Origin: an uncultured Marinococcus sp.
GTDB lineage: Bacteria > Bacillota > Bacilli > Bacillales > Marinococcaceae
Assembly: GCF_947493875.1 (NCBI RefSeq)
Contig: NZ_CANLSU010000004.1
Location: 310,001-374,000 of the forward strand
Direction of reading: 5' to 3'
DNA length: 64,000 nt
The notes beneath the pieces were generated by a model. It did not search any database. It had not been told where the DNA came from and saw nothing but the letters and a program-made list of their open reading frames with translations. The position numbers and the translations under genes were made by a program. Below, piece by piece: positions 1-9,809 of the stretch; within the stretch, counting starts at the first letter, position 1; each line of letters starts with the position of its first letter.

Positions 1-567
1 CGGCAGCTTCAGAAGTGCTCTGGCATGCCGTTCGGTAATTTCTTTTTCGGACAGCTTCTCCTGAACGTATTCAGACAAATGCAGCAGACGAAGCTTGTTA
101 GCAATGGTGGACTGGCTTTTTCCCAGCCGCTGCGCCAGACTTGCCTGCGTAAGCTGGTTCATTTCCAGCAGCCTGGCGTATGCGGCTGCCTCTTCAAGCG
201 CTGTTAATGCTTCCCGCTGCAGGTTTTCAATGAGCGCAATGGAAGCTGTCTGGGTATCATTAAATTCTTTCACCAGAGCCGGTATCTCTTTCCATCCAAG
301 CTTCTGCGACGCGCGCCAGCGCCTTTCCCCGGCAATAATTTCATAGCCGCCGGACTGCTTTCTGACCGTTATTGGCTGCAAAAGGCCATGCGTCTGCAGC
401 GATTGGGCTAATTCCGAAAGCTTTTCATCTGAAAAGATCGTTCGCGGCTGAAAAGGATTCGCCATGATCTGATGAATAGGAATCATTTTGACTTCGTGTT
501 CATTAATGCCGCTTTTTTCGGCCTGGTTGTCCCCCAGGCCGAACCATTTTTGAATAGACTGTTTCAT
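1..567 (-). CDS. noc: Nucleoid occlusion protein Noc (3' end cut by window)
   Basis: ParB-family DNA-binding protein that binds NBS sites and the membrane and blocks FtsZ assembly over the nucleoid. The visible 189 codons contain the ParB N-terminal segment (FQPRTIFSDEKL near residue 40), the GERRWRA motif near residue 80, and the ParB helix-turn-helix region (LIENLQRE, then LAQRLGKSQSTIANKLRLL). The first residues (MKQSIQKWFGLG) resemble Noc rather than Spo0J, and the place next to rsmG is that of noc in Bacillus. The ATG has a good Shine-Dalgarno sequence (AGGTGAT). The C-terminal part lies beyond the left edge. Confidence 0.93.
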   Translation of the reverse strand, partial: MKQSIQKWFGLGDNQAEKSGINEHEVKMIPIHQIMANPFQPRTIFSDEKLSELAQSLQTHGLLQPITVRKQSGGYEIIAGERRWRASQKLGWKEIPALVKEFNDTQTASIALIENLQREALTALEEAAAYARLLEMNQLTQASLAQRLGKSQSTIANKLRLLHLSEYVQEKLSEKEITERHARALLKLP

Positions 568-684
568 ACCCGTATATCACCTCACTTAAAAACTGCGGCC
601 CTTGTTGCTTCACTTCTGGAGTTCGTACATTTGCTATTTTCATTCTATCACGTTTCTAAAGGTTGTCGAATGAGCCGTGAGTGA

Positions 685-1398
685 TTATAAAGGATTTTTT
701 GCCGGGGTTCCTGGTTTTCTCGGATACGCTTTTGGGGTTTTTTTCTTTTTTTCGAATGTTAAAAGCACCCGTTCACTCTGTTCTTCCGGGAGCTTCATTT
801 TCTTCGGTGCCGCTGCTGCTGCTTCCAATTTTACCAGGGCGTTTTCCGCCTCATGCAGTTCTTCTTCTCCGCTTGCTCCCTTCCACGCGATGAAAACACC
901 TCCCGGTTTTACAAACGGCAGGCAGAGTTCAAGCAGCACCGGAAGCTTGGCCACGGCCCGGGCGCTCGCTGCGTCAAACTGATCCCGGTACGCCTTTTGA
1001 CGTGCGAGCTGCTCGGCCCTGTCATGGACGAGGGTCACCCCTTCAAGCCCGAGTTCACTGACAATTTCTTCTAAAAAACCGATGCGTTTTTTTAAAGAGT
1101 CGACGATGGTAACCTGAAGCTCCGGAAAGCAAATCTTAAGAGGCAGACTTGGGAAGCCGGCTCCCGAACCGACATCGATCAGGCTTCCCTCTGCCTTAAA
1201 GGCCGCCAGGGAAGCTCCGGTAAGGGAATCATAAAAATGTTTTTCATATACCTCCCGTTCTTCAGTAATGCCTGTCAGGTTCATACGCTCATTCCATTCG
1301 ACAAGCAACTGGTAATACTGCTCGAACTGCTTTTTCTGCTTATCGTCCAAAGAAATATGTATGGCTTCGAGCCATTCGGGAAACTTTTCTTTACTCAT
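685..1398 (-). CDS. rsmG: 16S rRNA (guanine527-N7)-methyltransferase RsmG
   Basis: SAM-dependent methyltransferase that makes m7G527 in 16S rRNA; loss of it causes low-level streptomycin resistance in many bacteria. The 237-aa length is normal. The GidB fold is visible: NLTGITEEREVYEKHFYDS near residue 40 and the SAM-binding segment LIDVGSGAGFPSLPLK near 75. The C-terminal tail is lysine- and proline-rich. It lies between mnmG and noc as in B. subtilis, but a strong terminator separates it from mnmG, so it probably has its own promoter in the 1399-1481 gap. The ribosome-binding site before the ATG is weak. Confidence 0.95.
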   Translation of the reverse strand: MSKEKFPEWLEAIHISLDDKQKKQFEQYYQLLVEWNERMNLTGITEEREVYEKHFYDSLTGASLAAFKAEGSLIDVGSGAGFPSLPLKICFPELQVTIVDSLKKRIGFLEEIVSELGLEGVTLVHDRAEQLARQKAYRDQFDAASARAVAKLPVLLELCLPFVKPGGVFIAWKGASGEEELHEAENALVKLEAAAAAPKKMKLPEEQSERVLLTFEKKKKTPKAYPRKPGTPAKNPL

Positions 1399-1481
1399 TC
1401 TTTTCTTTCCTGCCCTTCACTGGATAATACGACAACGCCCAATCCCCTCGTGTCTCCACTTCAGAAAGACGGCGTATCTTG

Positions 1482-1515
1482 AAAAAAAGCCCCTGCTTTC
1501 GGTAAGCAGGGGCTT
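1482..1515 (-). terminator. Intrinsic terminator after mnmG
   Basis: On the minus strand, 12-bp perfect arms (1487-1498 and 1504-1515) with a 5-base loop are followed by a run of seven T. It ends the mnmE-mnmG transcript upstream of rsmG. Confidence 0.9.
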
Positions 1516-1527
1516 AATCACGCACTG

Positions 1528-3408
1528 TTACGTTGTTGCCATACGGCCCTGTTCAATATACACAAGCAGTATAGATATATCGGACGGATTTACCCCGGAT
1601 ACCCGGGACGCCTGGCCGACAGAAAGCGGGCGTACTTCTGAAAGCTTTTGTCTCGCTTCAATTGCAATACCGGAAATGGAATGGTAATCGATACTCTCCG
1701 GAATTTTCTTCTCTTCCATTTTCTTCATCCGCTCGACCTGTTCAAGCTGCTTGGAAATATATCCTTCGTATTTCACCTGGATTTCCACCTGCTCAGCTAC
1801 ATCCGGCGCAATAGACGACGGTGCGTCTGCAAATGGAGCAACGTCCGCATAACCGATTTCCGGCCGCTTCATCAGATGGGCTGCCGAAGCTGCTTCCTTC
1901 ATCGCTGTAGAGCCCCGGGAGATGAGCATGTCATTAATTTCTTCATGCGGCTTCAGGGTAAAGCTTTCCAATCGTTTTTTCTCGGCCTCGATCGCTTCTT
2001 TTTTATGCACAAATCTTTCGTAGCGGGCCTCCGGAACCAATCCGATCTCGCGGCCGATTTCGGTTAAACGCAGGTCGGCGTTATCATGACGGAGAAGCAG
2101 ACGGTATTCCGCCCTCGACGTTAACAGACGGTATGGTTCGTTGGTGCCCTTCGTGACCAGATCATCGATCAACACACCAATATAGGCATCCGAACGGTCC
2201 AGGATAACGCCTTCCCTGCCCTGTGCTTTGCGGGCTGCGTTGATTCCGGCCATAATTCCCTGCCCGGCGGCTTCTTCATATCCGGACGTACCGTTAATCT
2301 GTCCGGCAGTAAAGAGACCTTCCACGGTTTTTGTTTCAAGGGTCGGCCACAGCTGCGTCGGTACAATGGCATCGTATTCGATCGCATAACCCGGACGCAT
2401 CATTTTTACATTTTCAAGTCCCGGGATCGTTTTGAGTATGCCGAATTGAATGTCCTCCGGAAGACTGGTCGACAGTCCCTGCACGTATACTTCATCTGTA
2501 TTTCTGCCTTCAGGCTCGAGGAAAATCTGGTGCTTCGGTTTATCATTAAAACGGACGATTTTGTCCTCAATTGAAGGACAGTACCTCGGACCAGTGCCTT
2601 CAATCATACCGGAATACATTGGGGAGCGCTGCAGATTGTTTGTAATCAGCTCATGCGTTTCTGCGCCGGTATAGGTGAGCCAGCACGGCAGCTGATCGGT
2701 AATAAATTCCACCGTTTCGTAGGAAAAGGCCCTCGGCTGCTCATCACCGGGCTGGATCTCCGTTTTGCTGTAATCGATGGAGTTGCTGTTCACCCGCGGC
2801 GGCGTTCCGGTTTTGAACCGGACCATATCAAGACCGAGCGCTTTAATGCTGTCCGACAAATTGATGGAAGGCTGCATGTTATTCGGACCGCTTTCGTACG
2901 CGAGTTCTCCGAGAATAATTTTGCCGCGCAGATAAGTGCCTGTTGTCACTACAACCGATGAAGCATAATAGCTCGCGCCAGTGTTAGTAACTACGCCCTT
3001 GCATACGTTATCTTCAACGATCAGTTCCTCCACCAGGCCCTGGCGGATCGTTAAATTATCTGTGTTCTCAAGGGTCCGCTTCATTTCCTGCTGATAAAGA
3101 AACTTATCCGCCTGCGCACGGAGCGCCTGTACCGCAGGACCCTTTCCTGTATTAAGCATCCGCATCTGGATGTGCGTTTTATCAATATTTTTCGCCATTT
3201 CTCCGCCGAGCGCATCAATTTCGCGGACGACAATTCCTTTTGCCGGCCCTCCCACAGACGGGTTGCACGGCATAAACGCTACGGCGTCCAGGTTCAGCGT
3301 CAGCATCAATGTACTTGCCCCCATGCGTGCAGAAGCAAGCCCTGCTTCTACACCCGCATGTCCGGCGCCGATGACAATCGTGTCATAATTTCCTCCGTTG
3401 TAACTCAT
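1528..3408 (-). CDS. mnmG: tRNA U34 carboxymethylaminomethyl-modification protein MnmG (GidA)
   Basis: FAD-binding subunit of the MnmE-MnmG complex, which installs the cmnm5 group on wobble U34 of several tRNAs. At 626 aa it has the family's usual length. The N-terminal dinucleotide fold is clear ([16 protein letters not shown] at residues 8-23), as is the [16 protein letters not shown] segment. The ATG at 3408 was chosen because it has a strong GGAGGA site and matches the family N-terminus; the open frame extends further upstream without support. It sits 46 bp downstream of mnmE, in one transcript. Confidence 0.96.
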   Translation of the reverse strand: MSYNGGNYDTIVIGAGHAGVEAGLASARMGASTLMLTLNLDAVAFMPCNPSVGGPAKGIVVREIDALGGEMAKNIDKTHIQMRMLNTGKGPAVQALRAQADKFLYQQEMKRTLENTDNLTIRQGLVEELIVEDNVCKGVVTNTGASYYASSVVVTTGTYLRGKIILGELAYESGPNNMQPSINLSDSIKALGLDMVRFKTGTPPRVNSNSIDYSKTEIQPGDEQPRAFSYETVEFITDQLPCWLTYTGAETHELITNNLQRSPMYSGMIEGTGPRYCPSIEDKIVRFNDKPKHQIFLEPEGRNTDEVYVQGLSTSLPEDIQFGILKTIPGLENVKMMRPGYAIEYDAIVPTQLWPTLETKTVEGLFTAGQINGTSGYEEAAGQGIMAGINAARKAQGREGVILDRSDAYIGVLIDDLVTKGTNEPYRLLTSRAEYRLLLRHDNADLRLTEIGREIGLVPEARYERFVHKKEAIEAEKKRLESFTLKPHEEINDMLISRGSTAMKEAASAAHLMKRPEIGYADVAPFADAPSSIAPDVAEQVEIQVKYEGYISKQLEQVERMKKMEEKKIPESIDYHSISGIAIEARQKLSEVRPLSVGQASRVSGVNPSDISILLVYIEQGRMATT

Positions 3409-3454
3409 TACGGTTCCTCCTTCTAGTATTACCCTCCGCCTGCAGCGGATGTAT

Positions 3455-4831
3455 CTATTTTCCGAGACAAAACTGGGCAAACAGCTGATCAATTAATCCG
3501 TCATGCACGTTTTCTCCGACAATTTCTCCGAGCTGTTCCCAGGCCCGGGTAATATCAATTTGTACCATATCTACAGGCACTCCCATTTCCACAGCCTCCA
3601 GAGCGTCATTCACCGAACGTTTTGCCTGGTTCAACAACCCAATATGACGGGCATTGGACAAATAATTCATGTCCGCTGCCTCTACTCCTTCATCAAAAAA
3701 GAGGTGGGCGATGGCTTCTTCAAGGCTGTCGATGCCTTCATCATTCAGAAAAGAAGCGGTAATGATCGGCCGGCCGGATGTATACTCCCGGAGTTCTTCC
3801 TCATCCACCTGTTTGGGGAGATCCGTTTTATTCATTATAACAATAACATTCATGCCTTGAACTGCCTGAAATAATGCTCGGTCTTCATCGGACAGCGGCT
3901 CTGCACTGTTGATGACAAGAAGGATCAGCTCCGCCTCCTGCAGCACCTGGCGGGAGCGCTCTACGCCGATCTTTTCCACAATATCTTCAGTTTCACGTAT
4001 GCCGGCGGTGTCAATTAAACGAAGGGGGACCCCCCGGACGTTTACATACTCCTCGAGCACGTCTCTCGTGGTGCCGGGCACTTCCGTTACAATTGCTTTA
4101 TTTTCATGCACCAAATTATTCATCAGGGAGGATTTTCCTACGTTCGGCCGGCCAATAATCGCTGTGCCGAGCCCTTCCCGCATAATTTTTCCCTGCCGGG
4201 CTGTAACGAGCAGCTGGTCAATCTCTTCGCCGACAAACGCTACATTTTCCTTTAAAACATTCGTCGTCACAACATCCGCATCAAATTCAGGGTAGTCAAT
4301 ATTCACTTCCACATTGGCCACTGTTTCGAGAAGCTTCTGGCGAAGCTTACGGATCCGTTCAGAAAGTCTTCCTTCAACCTGCTTTAAAGCACTCTGCATG
4401 GCCCGGTCGGTTTTGGCTCTGATCAGGTCCATGACACCTTCTGCCTGCGTCAGGTCAATGCGCCCGTTTAAAAATGCCCGTTTCGTAAACTCTCCAGGCT
4501 CCGCCAGCCGTGCTCCCTGACTTAATACGTTATCAAGGACACGATTGACTGAGACGAGCCCTCCGTGACAGTTAATTTCCACAATATCTTCTCTTGTAAA
4601 TGTTTTTGGGGCCCTGAGAACAGAAATCATGGATTCTTCAATCACGGAGCCGTCCGCCGGGTCGATAATATGCCCGTAATGGATCGTATGAGTTTCCACT
4701 TCATGAAGAGACTTTTTGCCCTTATACACATGATCCGCAATAGCAAGCGCCTCGTCTCCGCTCAGGCGGACTATCGCAATAGCCCCTTCTCCGCTCGGAG
4801 TGGAAATCGCAGCAATCGTATCTGTTTCCAT
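3455..4831 (-). CDS. mnmE: tRNA modification GTPase MnmE (TrmE)
   Basis: GTPase partner of MnmG in wobble-uridine modification. The 458-aa protein has the N-terminal tetrahydrofolate-binding domain ([25 protein letters not shown]), a helical domain and an inserted G domain with GRPNVGKSS (P-loop), [10 protein letters not shown] (switch II) and NKTD. It ends in FCLGK, keeping the conserved C-terminal cysteine. The start has a GGGAGG site. It is first in a short operon with mnmG. Confidence 0.96.
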   Translation of the reverse strand: METDTIAAISTPSGEGAIAIVRLSGDEALAIADHVYKGKKSLHEVETHTIHYGHIIDPADGSVIEESMISVLRAPKTFTREDIVEINCHGGLVSVNRVLDNVLSQGARLAEPGEFTKRAFLNGRIDLTQAEGVMDLIRAKTDRAMQSALKQVEGRLSERIRKLRQKLLETVANVEVNIDYPEFDADVVTTNVLKENVAFVGEEIDQLLVTARQGKIMREGLGTAIIGRPNVGKSSLMNNLVHENKAIVTEVPGTTRDVLEEYVNVRGVPLRLIDTAGIRETEDIVEKIGVERSRQVLQEAELILLVINSAEPLSDEDRALFQAVQGMNVIVIMNKTDLPKQVDEEELREYTSGRPIITASFLNDEGIDSLEEAIAHLFFDEGVEAADMNYLSNARHIGLLNQAKRSVNDALEAVEMGVPVDMVQIDITRAWEQLGEIVGENVHDGLIDQLFAQFCLGK

Positions 4832-4968
4832 TCATCAACCCTCCCTGGGTTTTTTCATCTATTAGACACACGAAAAGGACGACACCTCTTTTCGGCATCG
4901 TTTTCGTCGTTTCCTTATATGCTTCTAACTAAATAGAATATCATATGAAAGCATTTCGCAAAAGGTTT

Positions 4969-4986
4969 TTATCCACATGTGGATAA
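4969..4986. promoter_or_regulatory. Back-to-back DnaA boxes (perfect 18-bp palindrome)
   Basis: TTATCCACA (4969-4977) is followed with no spacer by its exact complement TGTGGATAA (4978-4986). Both are perfect consensus DnaA boxes. They lie about 2 kb from oriC in the intergenic region between the jag terminator and mnmE. They could titrate DnaA or let it regulate mnmE (inference). Confidence 0.75.
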
Positions 4987-5007
4987 CCTGTGTATATCTG
5001 CCTATTT

Positions 5008-5034
5008 AAAAAACCGCCCGGTAGTCCCAGGCGG
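5008..5034 (-). terminator. Terminator after jag
   Basis: On the minus strand, GGCGG/CCGCC arms (5030-5034 and 5014-5018) are followed by six T. It ends the rpmH-rnpA-jag transcript. Confidence 0.75.
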
Positions 5035-5048
5035 CAGTTTCTTTTATT

Positions 5049-5678
5049 TTAGCTTTTCTTTTCAACGGGAGTAATTACTACATGGCGTCTTGGTTCTTTT
5101 CCTGACGACGTTGTTTCAATGCTGTTGTGCTGGTGCAGGGTCTGATGAATAATTTTTCGCTCCGCTGCGTCCATGGGCTCAAGTTTAATTGTTCTGGATT
5201 CCCGGAGTGCTTTCCCAGCCATCCGGTCTGCAAACCGCTGCAGTGATTCTTTTCGTTTCCCACGATAATTTTCAGCGTCAAGTACAATATGCTGTTTGGC
5301 ATCAGCATATTTATTGGCAGCTGTGTTTGTAAGATGCTGGAGCGCATCGAGGGTTTTTCCGCGTTTTCCAATCAGCAGGCCCAGCGAAGAGCCTTTGATC
5401 TCCATCGCAGTATGCTTTCTTGAGATCTGTACTTCCACTTCTGCTTCCACATTCATAGCCTGAACCAGGTCTTTTAAGTATGCAGCCGCTTCCTCCACAG
5501 GATCGATTCGAAGAATTACTTCAACAGAAGCCTGCTTCGCTCCAATACCCAAAAATCCTTTTCTTGGTTCTTCAAGCACCTGATACTCGATACGGTCTAT
5601 TGTCGTTTCCCATTTCTGTACAGCCGTATCCAAAGCTTCTTCTACTGTTTTCCCGGAAACCTTCATCGATTGGTTCAC
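5049..5678 (-). CDS. jag: RNA-binding protein Jag/KhpB
   Basis: Cytoplasmic RNA-binding protein (SpoIIIJ-associated, also called KhpB or EloR) linked to cell elongation and sporulation. The 209 residues show the three family domains in order: the Jag_N domain (VSGKTVEEALDTAVQKW, then GFLGIGAKQA), a type-II KH domain (LGLLIGKRGKTLDALQHL) and an R3H domain (RFADRMAGKALRESRTIKLEPM). I chose GTG 5678, which follows GAGGAGG by ten bases. ATG 5741 would add 21 residues but has no ribosome-binding site, and ATG 5666 is another option. Its usual upstream partner yidC/spoIIIJ is absent; rnpA is next instead. Confidence 0.9.
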   Translation of the reverse strand: MNQSMKVSGKTVEEALDTAVQKWETTIDRIEYQVLEEPRKGFLGIGAKQASVEVILRIDPVEEAAAYLKDLVQAMNVEAEVEVQISRKHTAMEIKGSSLGLLIGKRGKTLDALQHLTNTAANKYADAKQHIVLDAENYRGKRKESLQRFADRMAGKALRESRTIKLEPMDAAERKIIHQTLHQHNSIETTSSGKEPRRHVVITPVEKKS

Positions 5679-5906
5679 CGTTACCCCGCCCTCCTCGTTC
5701 CTTACGTTGCTCAGTGCCTTATTTTCGTTTATTACGGGCATGGCTATATCACGTATGCCGCATATACATATATGTGTAAGATAATTTGAAGTTCATTTAC
5801 GCATGGCTCCTGTAAACAATTTCTTCAGTACCAGCGGAAATTCCTCTATTTTAAAAGTATTTTCGCTTCCGCCCGCTGCCGGTACAGAAACGAAAACAGC
5901 TTTTTT

Positions 5907-6269
5907 CTATTTTTTGGGCTTTGCTTTACCTGAGTTTAACAAACCGGCCTTTTTAAATACATGGGTCAGACTTTTTTTCGTTTCATGGTAGTCCATATCC
6001 GCTACTGGTTTCCTCGCTATTACTACCAGGTCGTAGCCTCCTTGGATCCGGGGCTCAAGCTCCGATACAGCTTCGCGCAGATAGCGCTTGATCCTGTTGC
6101 GCATGACGGCGTTTCCCATTCGCTTACTGACGGTGAGTCCTGCCCGGTAATGAACCTGTTCGTCTTTTTTTAAGGTATAAAGCACAAATTGCCGGTTGGC
6201 AAAGGAAGTTCCGTGCGCAAAAATATAGCTGAACTCGTGATTCTTTTTTAAACGATTTTGCTTTTTCAT
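5907..6269 (-). CDS. rnpA: Ribonuclease P protein component
   Basis: Small basic protein cofactor of RNase P, which matures tRNA 5' ends. The 120-aa protein contains the RNR signature KRMGNAVMRNRIKRYLRE and the N-terminal KKQNRLKKNHEF seen in Bacillus. ATG 6269 matches the family start; GTG 6272, directly upstream, is equally close to the AGGGG site. It lies 100 bp downstream of rpmH, across a hairpin with a T-run, so much less rnpA than rpmH mRNA is expected (inference). Confidence 0.95.
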   Translation of the reverse strand: MKKQNRLKKNHEFSYIFAHGTSFANRQFVLYTLKKDEQVHYRAGLTVSKRMGNAVMRNRIKRYLREAVSELEPRIQGGYDLVVIARKPVADMDYHETKKSLTHVFKKAGLLNSGKAKPKK

Positions 6270-6335
6270 CACCCGGTTCCCCTTTTTCCTATAATAACCG
6301 CCGGCATTTTTATTTTTCGTTCCGGCTGAAGACAG

Positions 6336-6366
6336 AAAAAAAGACCACTGGATAGAATCCGTGGCC
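6336..6366 (-). terminator. Attenuating hairpin between rpmH and rnpA
   Basis: On the minus strand, an imperfect GGCCAC...GTGGTC hairpin (6343-6366) is followed by a run of seven T. Some readthrough must supply rnpA and jag unless they have an unseen promoter. Confidence 0.6.
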
Positions 6367-6369
6367 TTC

Positions 6370-6507
6370 TTATGCAGATAATACTTTTCTACCTTTACGA
6401 CGACGATTTTTCAAAACCTGACGACCGTTCTTTGTTCCCATTCTCGCACGGAAACCGTGTACTTTTTTACGCTTCCGGTTGTTAGGGGTAAATGTTGGTT
6501 TTCCCAT
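6370..6507 (-). CDS. rpmH: 50S ribosomal protein L34
   Basis: 45-residue, very basic ribosomal protein with the standard sequence [19 protein letters not shown], then [11 protein letters not shown] and [11 protein letters not shown]. The ATG at 6507 follows GAGGAGGT; the longer open frame upstream is spurious. rpmH heads the rnpA/jag transcript and borders the origin, as in nearly all Bacillales. Confidence 0.98.
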   Translation of the reverse strand: MGKPTFTPNNRKRKKVHGFRARMGTKNGRQVLKNRRRKGRKVLSA

Positions 6508-6649
6508 AGTGTATCGCACCTCCTCAAGGAGTAATAAACGTTCGAAAACATTCCCGTAAATTATATAGAGAATAAGAAAAACTGTCAACCACCCCCTGGG
6601 CGATACCGGCAGCTGTTTTTCCTATGTTTGTACACAGCAATTCTTTGTT

Positions 6650-6915
6650 ACTGTGTGGATAGATAAAAGCGAACATAAAAAATGCCCACAGCGTTATAAA
6701 CAACTTGTACACATAATCTAGTGCTGTGGATAGTTTCTATACACAAGTTCTTGAGTTTGTGGATAAACAAATATGTTCCCGTTGTTATTCGTCTTTTTAT
6801 TTGCTATTATGGATTAAGTTTCTGTTAATAACATTTCATACAATGCAACCTTATCCACAGCTGTTGATAACTTTGTGGATAATTTTCCACAGCCATTGGA
6901 CAATGTTATTCACAG
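6650..6915. other. oriC: oriC, upstream part (DnaA-box cluster)
   Basis: The AT-rich gap between rpmH and dnaA (6508-7131) holds boxes matching TTATNCACA at 6758-6766 (reverse), 6851-6859 (forward), 6874-6882 (reverse) and 6906-6914 (forward). One-mismatch copies lie at 6654-6662, 6725-6733, 6862-6870 and 6883-6891. This is the incAB-like half of a bipartite Bacillus origin; it probably also autoregulates dnaA. I see no gene in 6508-7131. Confidence 0.9.
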
Positions 6916-7131
6916 CCCTGTGCATTATGTGTATTTCTTTTTTTACATAATTTTATTATTATTCCAAAATAATTTTATACCGTATACAATATGCATTTCC
7001 CGCATATTCACTTATTGGGTTTCTTTCTTTCACCATGATAAGATAGAAGCCTTTTCTGTCTTTCCAGCGATTTGAGTCTTCAGCCAAACCATTGTATACT
7101 GCTAAGCCTGTACGAGAGGAGTGCGTCCTTA

Positions 7132-8472
7132 TTGGAAAATATTACTGATTTATGGAACCAGACATTGGAACTAATGCAGGAAAAAGTAAGTAAACCAAGC
7201 TATGAAACGTGGTTGAAAGCAACAGAGGCCTCGGATCTTCAAGGAGATACCGTCATTATTGAAGCACCGAACGAGTTTGCCCGTGATTGGCTTGAGAGCC
7301 GTTATACAAACCTGATTACTGACGCTTTAGAAGATATCACCGGATCCGCGCTTCAGGTAAAATTTGTGATCCCGCAGGCTGAAGCCCCGGTGGAAAATGA
7401 ACCAGCGCCCCTAAAAGCAGCTCCGTCCGTTTCCAGCCAGGACCCTCCAAAGAGCATGCTGAATGATAAATACTCATTTAATACTTTCGTGATCGGCTCC
7501 GGGAACCGTTTTGCCCACGCTGCATCGCTTGCAGTAGCTGAAGCACCGGCCAAAGCGTACAATCCATTGTTTATTTACGGCGGGGTCGGCCTTGGAAAAA
7601 CCCACTTGATGCATGCCATCGGCCATTACGTTATTGATCATAATCCCAATGCCAAGGTAATGTATTTGTCCTCTGAAAAGTTTACCAACGAGTTTATCAA
7701 CGCTATCCGGGACAACAAAGCTGTGCATTTCCGGAACAAATATCGAAACGTCGATGTACTGCTCATCGACGATATTCAGTTTTTAGCGGGAAAAGAGCAG
7801 ACCCAGGAGGAGTTTTTCCACACCTTCAATGCTCTTCATGAAGAAAGCAAGCAAATTGTCATTTCCAGTGACCGCCCGCCAAAGGAAATACCAACGCTTG
7901 AAGACCGGCTCCGATCCCGGTTTGAATGGGGATTAATCACTGATATCACGCCGCCGGACCTGGAAACAAGAATCGCTATTCTGCGTAAAAAAGCAAAGGC
8001 GGAAATGCTTGATATTCCAAACGAGGTCATGCTCTATATTGCCAATCAAATTGATACAAACATTCGTGAACTTGAAGGGGCGCTCATCCGTGTTGTCGCT
8101 TATTCTTCGTTGATCAATCAGGACATGAATGCTGACCTCGCAGCTGAAGCCTTGAAAGATATCATTCCTACCGCCCAGCCTAAGACAGTCACTATTGAGC
8201 ACATCCAGGAACGGGTGGCGACCCAGTTTCAGATGCCTGTGCCGGAATTAAAAGCAAAAAAACGTACGAAGAGCATTGCTTTTCCGCGTCAGATCGCCAT
8301 GTATCTGTCCAGGGAAATGACCGATGCCTCACTGCCGAAAATCGGCGAGGCTTTTGGCGGCAGAGACCATACGACAGTCATTCATGCCCACGAAAAAATA
8401 TCAAATCTAATGTCTACAGACACAGAACTGCAAAAAACTGTCCAGGGAATCATCGATCAATTACGCACATAG
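7132..8472 (+). CDS. dnaA: Chromosomal replication initiator DnaA
   Basis: AAA+ initiator that binds DnaA boxes and opens oriC. The 446 residues equal the B. subtilis length. It has the N-terminal DnaB/DnaD-interaction domain ([12 protein letters not shown]), a short variable linker, the AAA+ core with Walker [10 protein letters not shown] and Walker B LLIDDIQF, and the C-terminal domain with the box-recognition signature [15 protein letters not shown]. The start is TTG 7132, ten bases after GAGGAG; it aligns with the family N-terminus, whereas the ATG 60 bases upstream adds an unrelated leader. DnaA-box clusters flank the gene. Confidence 0.97.
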   Translation: MENITDLWNQTLELMQEKVSKPSYETWLKATEASDLQGDTVIIEAPNEFARDWLESRYTNLITDALEDITGSALQVKFVIPQAEAPVENEPAPLKAAPSVSSQDPPKSMLNDKYSFNTFVIGSGNRFAHAASLAVAEAPAKAYNPLFIYGGVGLGKTHLMHAIGHYVIDHNPNAKVMYLSSEKFTNEFINAIRDNKAVHFRNKYRNVDVLLIDDIQFLAGKEQTQEEFFHTFNALHEESKQIVISSDRPPKEIPTLEDRLRSRFEWGLITDITPPDLETRIAILRKKAKAEMLDIPNEVMLYIANQIDTNIRELEGALIRVVAYSSLINQDMNADLAAEALKDIIPTAQPKTVTIEHIQERVATQFQMPVPELKAKKRTKSIAFPRQIAMYLSREMTDASLPKIGEAFGGRDHTTVIHAHEKISNLMSTDTELQKTVQGIIDQLRT

Positions 8473-8473
8473 G

Positions 8474-8587
8474 TGTGGATAACACCCTGAAGTTATACAC
8501 AACTTACTCACAGGGGCAAATGCCTGAATTGGCAGTTCAAATCTTATTTATCCACATTACTAACAAGCCCTACTACTATTACTACTT
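8474..8587 (+). other. oriC: oriC, downstream part: DnaA boxes and DnaA-trio-like tract
   Basis: DnaA boxes lie at 8474-8482 (TGTGGATAA), 8493-8501 (TTATACACA) and 8548-8556 (TTATCCACA), with a weaker one at 8504-8512. After the last box come a short GC-rich spacer and TACTACTATTACTACTT (8571-8587), then an AT-rich stretch up to the dnaN ribosome-binding site. A box, a spacer and repeated TAC/TAT triplets is the arrangement of the DnaA-trio unwinding element known from B. subtilis (established knowledge). This is the probable melting site. Confidence 0.85.
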
Positions 8588-8618
8588 TAAAAACAATATA
8601 TATAAAGGGAGATGACCT

Positions 8619-9761
8619 ATGCATTTCACCGTCAATCGAGATCAATTTGTGCAACATGTACAAAACGTAAATAAAGCTGTCTCCTCCAGAACGACAATTC
8701 CGATACTGACTGGAATTAAAATCGTTGCAGCCGCCGATGGAGTAACGTTAACCGGCAGCGATTCTGACATATCCATTGAAACGTTCATTCCAACAGAGGA
8801 GAACGATACTCAGTATGTTCAGGTGCACGAGCAGGGGAGCATTGTACTTCAGGCCCGCTTTTTTGCAGAAATAGTGAAAAAGCTTCCGGGAGAAGAGATC
8901 GAAGTGGTGGTACAGGATCAGTTTGCCACTACGATTCGTTCGGGCTCTGTCGTGTTTAACCTGAACGGTCTGGACCCGGAAGAATATCCACGGCTTCCAA
9001 AGCTTGATGATACAAATATGTTCCATCTGCCACAGAGCTTACTCAAGGATATGATCCGCCAGACAGTTTTTGCCGTGTCAGCCCAGGAAACGCGACCGGT
9101 ACTGACAGGTGTAAACCTTGAAAGCGAAAACGGAGAACTCATCTGTACTGCTACAGACAGTCACCGGCTCGCTCTCCGGAAAGCCAGTCTCGAGGCAGGT
9201 TCAGACGCTCCTGATTTATCCAACATTGTCATTCCGGGTAAAAGCCTGAATGAATTAAGCCGTCTGCTGAGCGATGATGATTCCACTGTCGAAATTATTA
9301 TCACGGAAACCCAGGTAATGTTCCGTTTTCCACATCTTCTGTTTTATTCCCGGCTTCTTGACGGCAAATATCCGGTGACTAAAAATATGATCCCTTCTGA
9401 AACCAAAACCGGCGTGGAGCTGTCCACAAAGGAATTACTGCAGTCACTCGACCGGGCACTGCTGCTTTCAAGAGAAACGAAAAACAACGTAATCAACTTA
9501 AAAACACTTGGAGACGGAAGGGTCGAGATTAACTCCGTTTCTTCCGAAATTGGGAAAGTGACGGAAAACATCGATTGTGATAAAATAGACGGAGAAGAGC
9601 TTCGCATTTCGTTTAACGGAAAAAATATCACAGATGCCCTAAAAGTAATCGACAGTGAAAAAATTCATATTCAATTTACCGGGGCGATGAGCCCGTTTGT
9701 AGTGCGTCCGACAGACCATGATCAGATGCTGCATTTATTCTCCCCGGTCCGCACGTATTAA
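8619..9761 (+). CDS. dnaN: DNA polymerase III beta sliding clamp
   Basis: Ring-shaped processivity clamp that tethers the replicase and many repair enzymes to DNA. The 380 aa match the family length. Typical segments include SSRTTIPILTGIKI near residue 25, the repeated ATDSHRLALRKA of the middle domain, and the C-terminal RPTDHDQMLHLFSPVRTY. The ATG follows GGGAG. dnaN is separated from dnaA by the oriC unwinding region and is followed by its own terminator. Confidence 0.97.
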   Translation: MHFTVNRDQFVQHVQNVNKAVSSRTTIPILTGIKIVAAADGVTLTGSDSDISIETFIPTEENDTQYVQVHEQGSIVLQARFFAEIVKKLPGEEIEVVVQDQFATTIRSGSVVFNLNGLDPEEYPRLPKLDDTNMFHLPQSLLKDMIRQTVFAVSAQETRPVLTGVNLESENGELICTATDSHRLALRKASLEAGSDAPDLSNIVIPGKSLNELSRLLSDDDSTVEIIITETQVMFRFPHLLFYSRLLDGKYPVTKNMIPSETKTGVELSTKELLQSLDRALLLSRETKNNVINLKTLGDGRVEINSVSSEIGKVTENIDCDKIDGEELRISFNGKNITDALKVIDSEKIHIQFTGAMSPFVVRPTDHDQMLHLFSPVRTY

Positions 9762-9776
9762 AAGTCGAACAATTAT

Positions 9777-9809
9777 ACGGCCTTTTGTATAAAACAGGAG
9801 GCCGTTTTT
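9777..9809 (+). terminator. Terminator after dnaN
   Basis: ACGGCCT/AGGCCGT arms (9777-9783 and 9799-9805) are followed by five T. The rlbA-recF genes therefore need another promoter in the 9810-9950 gap. Confidence 0.8.

Noticed and set aside
5679-5741. 21-residue N-terminal extension of Jag starting at ATG 5741
   Set aside because: No Shine-Dalgarno sequence before that ATG and no similarity to Jag N-termini; GTG 5678 has a strong site.
5793-5906. Open frame continuing in frame past the rnpA stop (about 35 codons), considered as a yidC remnant
   Set aside because: It lacks hydrophobic segments and I could not match it to YidC; likely chance readthrough sequence.
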